Shown here piece after piece: positions 42,103-51,561 of a stretch of 64,000 nucleotides of DNA. Position 1 is the first letter of the stretch; each line of letters begins with the position of its first letter. The stretch comes from Porticoccaceae bacterium. Its GTDB lineage: Bacteria; Pseudomonadota; Gammaproteobacteria; Pseudomonadales; Porticoccaceae. A program made the translations under genes and the position numbers. The notes beneath the pieces are model-generated. The model saw only the letters and a program-made list of their open reading frames with translations, was not told the DNA's origin and did no database searches. Location of the stretch: NCBI GenBank assembly GCA_026005035.1, contig BPKH01000001.1, positions 333,610 to 397,609 of the forward strand. The letters run 5' to 3'.

Positions 42103-43153
42103 GGTCGGCCGCAAAGAGCGCCCGGACCCGCGCCGCCGCCCGGGCGGCCTCCTCGCCGTCCAGTTCCGGCCGCGGCGCGGGGGGCGGTTCCACCCCTTCC
42201 TCGAGCCACCGGGCCCGCCCCTCGGCCACCAGGGACGCGGTGATGCGCGCCACGTCCCGCCGCAGCCTGCGGGGGGCGGCCACCTGGGCGAGGCGGTGGG
42301 AGAGGGAGCGCACGGTCCAGTTGTGGCGGTGCCACCCCCACCAACCGGCATCCCCCAGATCGAACAACCACAGGGGTTTGCCGGTGGCCGCCGCTTCCGC
42401 CACCATGGACATGCTCTCGGCGGTCACCACCAGAGCGTCGGCGGTGGCCAGGAGGGCGAAGTAGGCATCGCCGGTATCCCCCTCGGGCCACCAAGCCGGT
42501 GCCTTGAGGCTGGCTCGGAAGGCGTCCCAGGCGGGCGGCGGCGTGCGCCGGCTGGGCAGCGCCACCACCGCGCCGCCCCGCGCCGCCGCCAACCGGTCCA
42601 CCAGGGCCGCCAGGCGGCGCGCCTTGGCGGCGGTGAAGGCGAAGGGCCCACTGTCTCCCCCCAGGAGCACCCCCGTCCAGGGGAGCGGCAACGCCGCCCA
42701 AGAAGGGCGCTCGGTGCACTCCGCCAGGCGGCCCGCGGTGATGCGGTGCAGGGGCAGGTGTGCCAGGTGGACGCCCGGGCCCGGCTCTAGGAAGTACTGG
42801 GGTGTCGATACCACCAGGTCGAAACAGCGGGGGTGGGCCCAGGGGCGCCCGACGTGGACGAGCCGCGCGCGGCCGCCGCTGCGCCGGCGGATCCAGCGCG
42901 CCACCGGTTCGTTGCGCCGACCGGCGGCGATCACCAGATCGGGCCAGGGCGGCTCGAGGGGGCTCGAGCGGCGCCGGTCGATTCCCGCCAGGGTCACCCG
43001 AAGCACCAGGTTCGCGGCGAGCTCCCAGGGCCGGTGCACGAGCCGCTTGACCTCGAAGGGCCAACCCAGCGCCTCGGCCAAAGCGAGCACCTGATTGTTG
43101 TCGCCGGCCTTGCCCCCGAACAGCAGCCAGACCCGAGGAGGCGCTTCGCGCAA
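42086..43153 (-). CDS. ELM1-family protein, copy 1
   Basis: 355 residues. VWLLFGGKAGDNNQVLALAE and LGWPFEVKRL, PPWPDLVIAAGRRNEPVARW and LVVTAESMSMVAEAAATGKP match the mitochondrial-fission ELM1/PF06258 family. In bacteria this is a GT-B-like protein of unknown reaction. Copies at 47199 and 53246 are paralogues. TTG start assumed; no good ribosome site is seen, so the N-terminus may be off by a few codons. Confidence 0.82.
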   Translation of the reverse strand: MREAPPRVWLLFGGKAGDNNQVLALAEALGWPFEVKRLVHRPWELAANLVLRVTLAGIDRRRSSPLEPPWPDLVIAAGRRNEPVARWIRRRSGGRARLVHVGRPWAHPRCFDLVVSTPQYFLEPGPGVHLAHLPLHRITAGRLAECTERPSWAALPLPWTGVLLGGDSGPFAFTAAKARRLAALVDRLAAARGGAVVALPSRRTPPPAWDAFRASLKAPAWWPEGDTGDAYFALLATADALVVTAESMSMVAEAAATGKPLWLFDLGDAGWWGWHRHNWTVRSLSHRLAQVAAPRRLRRDVARITASLVAEGRARWLEEGVEPPPAPRPELDGEEAARAAARVRALFAADLRRPA

Positions 43154-43283
43154 GGGAAAACGCTCGATCTTTGATCCAGCACGCCATTATGGCATGCGCG
43201 CCTGGTGAAGGGAGTCGGCCGAACTGCTAAGATCGCGCGCTGGCAGAGGGCGCCCAGGGGGCGCAATAGGGGAGGCAACAGCG

Positions 43284-44174
43284 GTGGAATACTGCGTCTT
43301 CATCCACACCAACCACAAACAGTGGCTCGGTGCCCTGGTGGGCCAGTACGCGCTGCGGCGCAATTCCCGGCACAACGACAGGTTCGACGTCCGCTTCATC
43401 CGGGTGGCCGACTACCCCTGCATGGCCGCGCGCGAGGGGCAGCTCTACCTGCGCCACGGCGAGTGGCGGCCCTGGGTGAACGACGACCTGCAATCCTTCA
43501 CCCCGCTGCGCTTCGCCCCCCCGGAGCTGATGGGCTACCAGGGGCGGGCGCTGGTCATCGATCCGGACGTCTTCGCGGTGGGGGACGTGTGGGAGCTCCT
43601 TTCCCGCGACATGGGGGGCAAGGCGATCCTCTGCCGGCCCAAGTCGGGCAACAAGGGCCGCAAAGGGGCCATGGCGTCGAGCGTGATGCTCCTCGACTGC
43701 GCGCGCCTCACCCACTGGCGCTTCGAGGAGAACTTCGCCGAGATGTTCGAGGGCAGGCGGGATTACATGGACTGGATCTCCCTGAAGCTCGAGGATCCGG
43801 CCACCATCGGCCTGTTCGAGAACGCCTGGAACGATTTCGACCACCTGGACGAAAACACCAAGATGCTCCACAACACCAAGCGCTACACCCAGCCTTGGAA
43901 GACGGGTCTCAAGGTGGACTTTCGCCCGGCCGACAAATTCCAGTGGTTTCCCCCCAAGCACTGGCTGCGCCGCGCCCGGCGGGCGCTCTTCGGCGACTAC
44001 CGCTTTGCCGGGCGCTACCGCCCCCACCCGGATCCCAACCAGGAGCGCTTTTTCTTCACCCTGGTGAAGGAGTGCCTGGAAAAGGGGGTGTTCGACGAGG
44101 CCTTCCTGCGCGAGGAGATCGCCCGGGGCCACGTGCGCCCCGACGCCTTCCAGGTGCTGGAGCGGGTGGCCTGA
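43284..44174 (+). CDS. Glycosyltransferase-like protein, copy 2
   Basis: 296 residues, full-length paralogue of 41155: MEYCVFIHTNHKQWLGALVG, LVIDPDVFAVGDVWELLSRD and YRPHPDPNQERFFFTLVKEC. The DPD Asp pair is kept. GTG 43284 is preceded by GGGGAGG. It ends one base before the convergent sulfotransferase stop. Confidence 0.72.
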   Translation: MEYCVFIHTNHKQWLGALVGQYALRRNSRHNDRFDVRFIRVADYPCMAAREGQLYLRHGEWRPWVNDDLQSFTPLRFAPPELMGYQGRALVIDPDVFAVGDVWELLSRDMGGKAILCRPKSGNKGRKGAMASSVMLLDCARLTHWRFEENFAEMFEGRRDYMDWISLKLEDPATIGLFENAWNDFDHLDENTKMLHNTKRYTQPWKTGLKVDFRPADKFQWFPPKHWLRRARRALFGDYRFAGRYRPHPDPNQERFFFTLVKECLEKGVFDEAFLREEIARGHVRPDAFQVLERVA

Positions 44175-44175
44175 C

Positions 44176-45132
44176 TCAGCAGGCGCCGCCCGGGCCGTAG
44201 CCGTAGAAGGGATCGAGGGTGTCGGCCACCAGGCGGTCGACCGCCGCCACCTGGTCGTCCTCCAGGTAGTCCCGATAGCCGCCCACCTTGGCGCGGCGCA
44301 CCTTGTAACTGTCGGGGTTGTTGCGATCGCGGGGGGCGAGCCGGCCGCTCATCAGGGCGCGGTTGGCGTTGCGCGCCTCCATCCGCTTCATGTTCTCATA
44401 GGAACCGTACTCCACGGCGGCCTGGAGATGGGCCTCCGAGAGGGGCACCTCCAGGAAGTTGAACACCCGCCGGAGAGCGGCCGCGGTGTCCCGCTTGAGG
44501 TCTTCGTAGCGGAGCAGTTGGAAGGAGGGGATGTTGCCCGCCTCGGCGGCCCAGTGGTTGAGAAAGTCGATCACGTGGGCGAGGCCGCCGGCGTAGGGGC
44601 TCATCATGTACTCGAAGATGCCGATGGGCGACCCCTGGGGCGGATAGTTGTTGAGCTTGATCTTTTCCGGTTTCATCCGGAACTTCCACTGGAAGTAGTT
44701 GGACACCGAGGTGTCGCGGGGATCGCGGGCGAGCAGCAGGACCCGCTTGTCATAGAAGGGCTGCTTGCCCGCCTCCCGTCCGGTGTAGTCGACGATGTAG
44801 TTGTCGTGGGTGAAGAAGATCTTGGCCACCCGGCGGTCGAGCCAGTGGAAGTTGTCGAAGCCGATCATCTCTTCCCCCGGCAGGCCGTAGTGCAGGCGAA
44901 GGCCGTGGGAGAGCATCACCCGTAGCCAGGTGCGGCCGCTCTTGCCGAAGGAAACGACGACGAAGTCCGCCTCGCGCAGGGTGCGGTACTGCTCGCGCCC
45001 GCGCAGCACCCGCTCGGCGGCGAGTCGCTCGGCCTCAGGTTTCCCCCGCAGGCGCCAGTGGAGCCAGCGCCGCGAGGCCTTCTTGCCGGCCACGCGCCAG
45101 AAGTGGTGGAAGCGACTCGCCAAACGTCCCAC
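44176..45132 (-). CDS. Sulfotransferase, copy 1
   Basis: 318 residues. PAPS 5'-phosphosulfate loop VVSFGKSGRTWLRVMLS and 3'-phosphate motif LLLARDPRDTSVS are clear, and KVRRAKVGGYRDYL is the C-terminal PAPS-binding segment. It transfers sulfate from PAPS to a hydroxyl, probably on a lipid head group here (inference). GTG 45132 with GGAGG upstream. It follows the broken copy 2 on the same strand by 21 bases. Confidence 0.9.
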   Translation of the reverse strand: MGRLASRFHHFWRVAGKKASRRWLHWRLRGKPEAERLAAERVLRGREQYRTLREADFVVVSFGKSGRTWLRVMLSHGLRLHYGLPGEEMIGFDNFHWLDRRVAKIFFTHDNYIVDYTGREAGKQPFYDKRVLLLARDPRDTSVSNYFQWKFRMKPEKIKLNNYPPQGSPIGIFEYMMSPYAGGLAHVIDFLNHWAAEAGNIPSFQLLRYEDLKRDTAAALRRVFNFLEVPLSEAHLQAAVEYGSYENMKRMEARNANRALMSGRLAPRDRNNPDSYKVRRAKVGGYRDYLEDDQVAAVDRLVADTLDPFYGYGPGGAC

Positions 45133-45153
45133 GGCGTCCTCCTCTCGCTCACC

Positions 45154-46075
45154 CTAGGGCCGGTAGCCGAAGGTGGGATGCAAGTCGGCCATCAAGGCAG
45201 AAATGGTCCGACACTGTTCGTCGTCGAAGTAGTCGCGCCAGCCGCCCACCTTGGCGCGGCGCACCTTGTAGGACTCGGGGTTGCCCTCGTCGGCGGGGCG
45301 CACGCGACTGCCGGCGCGGCGGAAGAACCCCTGGGCCTCCAGGCGCTTCATGTTCTCGTAGGAGGCAAATTCCACCGCTTCGCGCAGCTCTTCGGGGGCG
45401 GCGGGCGTTCCGGTGAAGGCGAGGATGCGGCCCAGTTCGCGGGCGGGGTCGGCGCGCATCTCCTCGTAGCGCACGAGGAGCATGTCCGCCCGCCGCTCGA
45501 GGGATTCCACCCAGCCGTTGTAGTACTCGACGATGCGCGGCAGGCCGGCGTCGCGGTGGAGGACGAACTCGTACAGGGAGATGGCCGCGCCGTGGGGCGG
45601 GTAGTCGTTGAGGTACTTTTTGGCCGGGCGCATGCGGTAGCGCCACTGGAAGAACTGGGACACCGCCACGTCGCGGGGGTCGCGCACCAGCAACACCATG
45701 GGCTTGCCCTCCAGGTGGGCCTTGGAGTGATAGTTGCCGGTGTAATCGCGCAGATAGTTGTTGTGGGTGAAAAAGACCCGCGGGGCGGCCGGGTTGCAGG
45801 CGGTGGAAGTTGTCGAAGTCGAGCAGCATCCGCTCAGGCAGGCCGTAGCGCAGCTGGTAGAAGCGGCTCAACATCACCCTCAGCCAGGTGCGACCGCTCT
45901 TGCCCCAGGACATGAGCACCCAGTCGGCGCGCTCAAGGCGCAGGTACTCCTCCCGGCCGCGCAGCCAGCGCTCGATCCGCTTGCGCCGCGCGCGGGGCAA
46001 GAAGAAACAGCCGCCGACGATCAGATGGCGGGCGGCGACGCGCAGGTTGTCGGCGGTGAGGATCACTGCCCGCAA
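45154..46075 (-). pseudogene. Sulfotransferase, copy 2, single-base frameshift
   Basis: The first part (WVLMSWGKSGRTWLRVMLS to LDFDNFHRL) and the rest (MVLLVRDPRDVAVSQFFQWR to LHPTFGYRP) are in different frames. One extra base between about 45795 and 45815 (near GGTTGCAGGCGG on the + strand) explains it. Corrected length is 306 residues, equal to copy 1. The break is not in a long homopolymer. Start TTG 46075 or a GTG just downstream is uncertain. Confidence 0.8.
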
Positions 46076-46258
46076 GCCCCAGGGCCGAAAAAAGGCGCCT
46101 ATGATAGCCGATTCGCTCCCCGGGGCAAGGAAACGCCCGGTGTGGCCACAGCCGATGAGGTGCAGAGATGCCCGGGATTTCCTATACCGACCACCGACCC
46201 TGCGGTCCCAAGAAGGATCGGCAGGGTGCGGGCAGTGGCTGTCGGGTCAGGGGTCGCG

Positions 46259-46293
46259 GGCCGGATGGAGGCACCGAGCGCCGGAATCCGGGG
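46259..46293. repeat. Dispersed CCGGAT/ATCCGG repeat, copy 7
   Basis: GGCCGGATGGAGGCACCGAG then CGCCGGAATCCGGGG; degraded copy. Confidence 0.6.
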
Positions 46294-46325
46294 TGAGGGT
46301 GGAGGCCGGCCGTCGGCTGGGTGTT

Positions 46326-46357
46326 CCCGGATTTCCCTGCGCTTCATCCGGGCTACG
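46326..46357. repeat. Dispersed CCGGAT/ATCCGG repeat, copy 8
   Basis: CCCGGATTTCCCTGCGCTTC then ATCCGGGCTACG; orientation like copy 1. Confidence 0.7.
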
Positions 46358-46575
46358 AGATCACTCGAGGGGATCAGAAACCTTCGCGCGGAGCCTCACC
46401 TTCCGGTGGCTTGCCCATCCTCACAGATAAGGCCCCCCTCGGCCCCAGCGACGTCTCACCTCCTTCCGGACCCGGCCGGGAAGCGGCCCGGCTGATCCCC
46501 GTCAAAGGGCGCGCCTTGTGGCGGCCTGCGCCCTACCTCTACAATCGGCGCCACTCGAGCTGCCTGGATTTCGCC

Positions 46576-47202
46576 GTGTCTATCGTCGACCTCGAAGCCG
46601 TCCGCCGCGCGCGACTCGCCCGCGAACCCTTCGACCACCTGGTGGTCCCCGACTTCATTCCGGCGGCGGAGTTGGCGGCGATCAACGCCGATTACCCCGA
46701 GATCGATTCCGCCGCCAACCACGACCTGGAGGACCTCCGCTACGGGCCGGCCTTCGCCCGCCTGGTGGAGGCCCTGCGCGGCCGGGAACTGGCGGAAGCG
46801 CTGGGGGCGAAATTCGGCCTGCCCCTCCAGCAGTTGCCCGTCACCATCACCGTGCGCAAGTACTGCGAACGCACCGACGGCAACATCCACACCGACCACC
46901 CGAGCAAGGTGGTCACCGTGCTCGTCTACTTCAACCCCGAGTGGACCTCGCCCGACGGCCGCCTGCGCCTGCTGCGCTCGCCCGACGACATCGAAGACTA
47001 CGCAGTGGAGGTGCCGCCCCTGGGAGGCACCCTGCTCGCCTTCCGGCGCACCGACCATTCCTGGCACGGCCACACCCGCTACGTGGGCGAACGGCGCATG
47101 CTCCAGCTGAACTTTCTCGACCGCCGCCCCTGGTCGGTGGCCAGCCAGCGCGTGGCCCGCCTGTCCACCCGCTTCGTCAAAAACGTCCTCGGACTGCGCT
47201 AG
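46576..47202 (+). CDS. 2-oxoglutarate/Fe(II)-dependent oxygenase-like protein
   Basis: 208 residues. Double-stranded beta-helix pattern with HTDHPSKVVTVLVYFN (HxD pair), GGTLLAFRRTDHSWHGH (distal His) and RRMLQLNFL (Arg). FDHLVVPDFI near the start is common in this group. It may hydroxylate a small molecule or sugar-lipid; substrate unknown. GTG start 46576 is the best available. Its stop shares a CTAG with the stop of the opposing ELM1 gene. Confidence 0.8.
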   Translation: MSIVDLEAVRRARLAREPFDHLVVPDFIPAAELAAINADYPEIDSAANHDLEDLRYGPAFARLVEALRGRELAEALGAKFGLPLQQLPVTITVRKYCERTDGNIHTDHPSKVVTVLVYFNPEWTSPDGRLRLLRSPDDIEDYAVEVPPLGGTLLAFRRTDHSWHGHTRYVGERRMLQLNFLDRRPWSVASQRVARLSTRFVKNVLGLR

Positions 47203-48299
47203 GCGACGAGGGCGCGGATGCGGGCGACCGCTTCCGCCATCTCCAGCTCCGCGGCTCGCCGCGGCGGGCGAAACGGCTCGCCGTCCCACACCGCAAGCCC
47301 CTCTTCCACCAGGCGGCGGTGGAAGTGGGCGAAGTCGCGCGTGGAGGTGAAAAGCCGCGCCGCGTCCAGCCGATACAGCCAAGGGGCCAGGTGGCGCCGC
47401 CAGCGTCCCCCCTCGCTCCGGGGATCGAACAACCAGCGCGCCGCGGCCCGCCGCAACTGGTCGGCCGCCCCGAGCAGGCCGACGGGCAGGGGGTGGATGG
47501 CGAGCGGTTTGCCCAGGCGGATCACCTCCACCATCATCGAAATGCTGTCGCCGGTGACCACGAAGGCGTCGGCGGCGGCGAGCAGCGCCCGATAGGGGTT
47601 GTCGTCGGCACCGGGCGACCATAGCCAGAGGGGCGTCCCGGGCGGCAGCAGGTCGCGCAGGCGGGCGGCAAATTCGGGCCGGGTGCGGCGGCTGGTCACC
47701 ACCCAGGGCGTGCCGCCGAGCTCGCCGCGGATGCGGGCCACCGAGGCGGCCAGGCGGCGGGCGGCGGTGGCGTTCATGCGGAAGGGGTTGGTCTCACCGC
47801 CCACGAACACCCCGACGAGCGGCCGCGGCAAGGGGGCGAGGCGCTCCCGCCACCGCGCCGCCTCGGCCGCCGCCGCGGCGGGGTCGATGCGCATCAGGGG
47901 CAGGGTGATCGACACCAGGTTGGGCAGGGGCGGCAGGACGTTTTCGGCGCTCGCCACCACCAGGTCGAACTCGCCCATCCGGCCGGTGGGCTTGCCCACC
48001 AGCACCACCCGCGTGCGCCCCCGCGACTGGCGCTTGATCCACAGCGCCGCCATCGAGGGCCGGCGACCCACGGTGAGCAGGAGGTCGGGCCAGGGAGGCG
48101 CCAGCGGATCGCTGCGCTCGAGATCCAGGTGGTCGAGGGTCGGCCGGAAGCGCGGCTTGCCCAGCACCCACTGGGGTTTCATCTCCAGGCGGCGCACCTC
48201 CCACGGCCAACCCAGGGCTTCGGCGAGGGTCAACACCTGACCGTTGTCGCCCTGCTTGTCGCCGAGGAGCAGCCAGGTGCGCGGCTGCCGGCCGGCCAT
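47199..48299 (-). CDS. ELM1-family protein, copy 2
   Basis: 366 residues. TWLLLGDKQGDNGQVLTLAE, LGWPWEVRRLEMKP, PPWPDLLLTVGRRPSMAALW and FVVTGDSISMMVEVIRLGKP align with copies 1 and 3. It lacks a signal peptide. ATG 48299 lies 4 bases after the stop of the upstream sulfotransferase, so the pair is co-transcribed. Confidence 0.85.
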   Translation of the reverse strand: MAGRQPRTWLLLGDKQGDNGQVLTLAEALGWPWEVRRLEMKPQWVLGKPRFRPTLDHLDLERSDPLAPPWPDLLLTVGRRPSMAALWIKRQSRGRTRVVLVGKPTGRMGEFDLVVASAENVLPPLPNLVSITLPLMRIDPAAAAAEAARWRERLAPLPRPLVGVFVGGETNPFRMNATAARRLAASVARIRGELGGTPWVVTSRRTRPEFAARLRDLLPPGTPLWLWSPGADDNPYRALLAAADAFVVTGDSISMMVEVIRLGKPLAIHPLPVGLLGAADQLRRAAARWLFDPRSEGGRWRRHLAPWLYRLDAARLFTSTRDFAHFHRRLVEEGLAVWDGEPFRPPRRAAELEMAEAVARIRALVA

Positions 48300-48303
48300 G
48301 GGC

Positions 48304-49230
48304 TCAGACGGCGTAGCCGAAGGCGGGGTTGAGCCGCTCGCGGACCAGGGCCTCGAGCTCGGCCACCTGGCCGGGGGTGAAGTCCTCCCGATAGCCGCCC
48401 ACCTTGCCCCGGCGCGTCTTGAAGGCGTTGGGGTCGCGGGGATTGACCAAGCGCATGCCGCCCTGGCGGAAATGGCCACTCGCCTCCAGCTTGCGCAGGT
48501 TGTCGAACGAGGCGAAGGAGACCGCCTCGGCGATCTCCTCGTCGGTGGCCTGCTCGCCCATCAGCGCCAACACCTCCCGCAGCCAGAAGGCCGGTTCCGC
48601 CCGCAGATCCTCGTAGCGGACCATGCGCGCGTTGGGCAGCGCCTGGACGTTGTCGTACCAGGTATTCAGGTAGTCGATGAGAAAGGGCAGGCCGATGTCG
48701 CTTTCGCGAACGAATTCCCACAGCCCGATGGTGCGCCGGTCGATGGGGTGGGCGATGGCGTGGTTGATCAACTCCTGCTTGGCCCGCGACTGCCGCTTGG
48801 TGAACTGGTGGTACCAGGAAACGGCGATATCGATGGGGTGGCGGGCGAGGAACAGCACCGGCTTGTGGCGCAGGGGGTCGTCCGGCGCCCCCCGGGCCAG
48901 GATGCGGCCCACCGCTCCCTCGTAGCTGTAGGCGCCGTTGGTGGCGGCGAGCCGGGGAATGCCGGGATGGCGGCGGGAGAGCTCGTCGGTGTTGATCAGC
49001 CGGTGGCTCGGCAGGCCGTAGCGCACCTGGTAGAGCCGGGAGATCATCACCTTGAGCCAGGTGTTGCCGCTCTTCGGGTGGCCGATGATGATCAGCCGCG
49101 CGCGGCGCGCCTTGGCCACCTCGAGGCGCGCCAGCCAGTCGCGCCGCAACGCCACCCGCCAGGGGCGGGGCAGGAGCTCGGTGGATGCTATGATGAGCGC
49201 CTTTTTGACACCGTCCGACGGCTCGAACAT
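48304..49230 (-). CDS. Sulfotransferase, copy 3
   Basis: 308 residues. LIIIGHPKSGNTWLKVMIS (PAPS loop), LFLARHPIDIAVSW (3'-phosphate motif) and RRGKVGGYREDF. More divergent from copies 1 and 2 than those are from each other. ATG 49230 chosen, giving MFEPSDGVKKALI. Divergent from lptF. Confidence 0.88.
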   Translation of the reverse strand: MFEPSDGVKKALIIASTELLPRPWRVALRRDWLARLEVAKARRARLIIIGHPKSGNTWLKVMISRLYQVRYGLPSHRLINTDELSRRHPGIPRLAATNGAYSYEGAVGRILARGAPDDPLRHKPVLFLARHPIDIAVSWYHQFTKRQSRAKQELINHAIAHPIDRRTIGLWEFVRESDIGLPFLIDYLNTWYDNVQALPNARMVRYEDLRAEPAFWLREVLALMGEQATDEEIAEAVSFASFDNLRKLEASGHFRQGGMRLVNPRDPNAFKTRRGKVGGYREDFTPGQVAELEALVRERLNPAFGYAV

Positions 49231-49334
49231 GATTCCGCCATGGGCAGGGCTGCGGGAAGGGCGCGAAGTATGCACCAACCACCAGCGAATGGCCAGCGCA
49301 GCCGCCCGGTAACGGGCTCCCTGAGGGGCCGCCG

Positions 49335-50406
49335 GTGATCCTCGACCGCTACCTGGCGCGCGCGGTGCTCGTCCCCATGTGCGGGGGGGTGGCCGTTCTG
49401 TTGGCGCTCTTCTTCGGCTACAGCGCCTCGCGGCAGCTGGCCGCCGCCGCCGAACGCTCCCTGGACCTGGCCACGGCCCTCGCCCTGGTGGGGCTCAACA
49501 CCCTCACCACCCTGGACGTGCTGCTGCCCTCTGCGTTGTTCTTTTCGGTGCTGGCCGGGGTGGGCCGGCTCTACCGCGAGGCGGAGCTTTCGGCCATGTT
49601 CGCCACCGGCTTTTCGCCGCGCCAGTTGCTGTGGGCGGTGGCCAAGCCGGCGCTCTTGGTGAGCGCCCTGCTCGCACTGCTCACCCTCGGCCTGCGCCCC
49701 TGGCTGTACGGGGCCATCTACCGCCTGGAAACCCAGGCCGAGCTGGCCCTCGACACCCGGCAGTTGCCGGTGGGCGGCTTCGTGCGCCTGCCCGAGCTCG
49801 ACTACCTGTTCATCGCCGACGACGTGGACCGAGAGCTGGGCATCTACCGGGACGTCTTCCTCCACCGCGCCTATCCCCGCGAGGGGCGGGTGGAGCTCAT
49901 TCGCGCCGCCACGGGGAGTCTGCCCACCCTGCGCCCCGGCGACCGTCAGGAGGTGGTCTTCACCCAACCCCGCCACTACCTCCTGGACCTCCAAGGAGAG
50001 CGGGACGGGGCGGCGCGAACGGAGCGCCTCACCCTGGTGTTGCCCGAAGCCCATCCCCGCCAGGCGGGCTGGAAGCGGCGCGCGGCCCCCCTGTCCACCC
50101 TCGCCGCCTCCGCCGCTCCCAAGGACGTCGCCGAATACCAGTGGCGCCTGGCGGCGCCCCTGGTGCCTTTGCTGTTGGCCCTGCTGGCCGTGCCCCTCGC
50201 CCAGGCGCCCCCCCCGCGCCGGCGCCGGCGGCAGCGCCGCCGCGGCCCTCGCCGTCTACGTGGCGGTATTCAGCTTCACCACCGCCGTGCGCTCCTGGGT
50301 GGAAGGGGGGCTGTTGCCCGCCGTGCCCGGCCTGTGGACGGCCCATCTGCTACCCCTGTCGCTGTTGGCGGCGCTCCTGTGCCGCCCCGCGTGGCGCGCC
50401 CAATGA
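49335..50406 (+). pseudogene. lptF: LptF-like lipid/LPS export permease, single-base frameshift
   Basis: ILDRYLARAVLVPMCGGVAV starts a canonical LptF: N-terminal TM helices, periplasmic jellyroll (about residues 125-250), then C-terminal helices. At a run of eight C (50208-50215) the frame shifts. Removing one C restores AGGSAAAALAVYVAVFSFTT... ending CRPAWRAQ and a 356-residue protein whose stop overlaps the lptG ATG (ATGA). As read, lptF runs on in frame into lptG, giving a false 712-residue fusion. Assembly error or slippage are both possible. GTG start with AGGGG upstream. Confidence 0.85.
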
Positions 50407-51473
50407 GCGTCCTGTCACGCCATCTCGCCCGCCACCTCCTCGCCGGCTGGACCCTCGCCCTGGTGGTGGGCGCGGCGGTATTCGGGTTGCTGTTTCTGCT
50501 CGCTGAACTGGAGCGGCTCACCGAGTCCTACCGGTTCGCGGACGCCCTCGCCTACACCCTGCTCACGCTGCCCCAACGGCTCACCGATCTCACCCCCATC
50601 GCGGTGCTGTTCGGCACCCTGTTGGCCCTGGCCGTCCTGGAGAGCGGCAGCGAGCTCACGGTGATGGCCGCGGCTGGGGTGGGGGCGGCGGGCCTCGCCC
50701 GCCGCATGGCGCTGCCCCTGGCAATCCTGGCCTGCGCGCTCTGGCTCGCCCAGGAGTTCGTCACCCCCCACCTCAACGCCCTGGGCGAGGCCCGGCGGCT
50801 GGCCACCTACGGCTCCATCAACCGCTATCTGGACCAGGCGTCCTGGACGCGGCTGGGGCGCGGCTACGCCCACCTCGGCGGCGTCGGCCCCGACGGCCAA
50901 CCCCGCGACCTGGAGGTCTACCGGTTTGGCCCCGACGGCACCCTCGCCCAGGCGATCTACGCCCCCCGGGCGCGGGTGGTGGAGGGACGGCGCTGGGAGC
51001 TCCAGGACGCCCTGGTGAAGGAGACCCGCGACGGCCGGCTCGCCACCCGCCGGGTGGCCGCCCTCTCCCTGGAGGGCCTGTGGCTCGCCGAGGAGCTGCC
51101 CATGCTGCGCCTCTCGAGCGCCAGCATGCCCCTGACCCTGCTCGCCGGCTACCAGCGCTTCCTGGCCCAGAGCGGTCAGCAGAGCCATCGCCACTTCGCC
51201 TTCGCCTTCTGGCGGCGCGCCACCATCCCCCTGGCGGCGGCGGCCATGGCACTGCTGGCGCTGCCGCTGGGGGGGCGACCCGGCCGGGGCCGCCGCGGCA
51301 GCGGCCGCCTGCTCGCCCTGGGCGTCGGGGCGGGCATCCTCTTCTACCTGGGCTCGGAGGTGATCTTCGCCCTCGGCGCCCTGCTCGACTGGCCCGCCCC
51401 CCTCACCGCCCTACTGCCCCCGGGGGCCACCGCCGCCACCGCCCTGGCGCTCTTCCTGCGCCGCCCCTGGTGA
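50403..51473 (+). CDS. lptG: LptG-like lipid/LPS export permease
   Basis: 356 residues. LSRHLARHLLAGWTLALVVG is the first TM region; LPQRLTDLTPIAVLFGTLLA and MAAAGVGAAGLAR (coupling helix) are LptF/G hallmarks. The periplasmic beta-domain spans about residues 120-240, and three C-terminal TM segments follow. With LptB, LptF and LptC it extracts LPS from the inner membrane. Here it sits amid sphingolipid genes, so a sphingolipid cargo is possible (inference). Confidence 0.9.
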   Translation: MSVLSRHLARHLLAGWTLALVVGAAVFGLLFLLAELERLTESYRFADALAYTLLTLPQRLTDLTPIAVLFGTLLALAVLESGSELTVMAAAGVGAAGLARRMALPLAILACALWLAQEFVTPHLNALGEARRLATYGSINRYLDQASWTRLGRGYAHLGGVGPDGQPRDLEVYRFGPDGTLAQAIYAPRARVVEGRRWELQDALVKETRDGRLATRRVAALSLEGLWLAEELPMLRLSSASMPLTLLAGYQRFLAQSGQQSHRHFAFAFWRRATIPLAAAAMALLALPLGGRPGRGRRGSGRLLALGVGAGILFYLGSEVIFALGALLDWPAPLTALLPPGATAATALALFLRRPW

Positions 51474-51505
51474 GCATCCGCCCCGTGCCCCCTGCGCCGG
51501 CTGCC

Positions 51506-51540
51506 TTGGTGGAAGGGGCGCGCCGCGGCATAATGCCGCG
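51506..51540 (+). promoter_or_regulatory. Candidate promoter with palindrome over the -10
   Basis: TTGGTG (51506-51511), 17 bases, CATAAT (51529-51534). CGCGGCAT-A-ATGCCGCG at 51524-51540 is a perfect 8-bp inverted repeat spanning the -10. It is placed 22 bases before the MsbA-like ATG. Prediction only. Confidence 0.4.
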
Positions 51541-51561
51541 CCGTTCCGGGAGGTGCCCGCC

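Larger units (their letters stand above)
46076..46575. other. 500-bp non-coding stretch with repeats
   Basis: No supported gene. It contains CCGGAT/ATCCGG repeats at 46259-46293 and 46326-46357. A candidate promoter for the 2OG oxygenase is TTGTGG (46516-46521), 18 bases, TACAAT (46540-46545). Confidence 0.5.

Noticed and set aside
49335-51473. A single 712-residue LptFG fusion protein
   Set aside because: The middle part is arginine-rich nonsense; normal LptF sequence continues in another frame after one base is removed.
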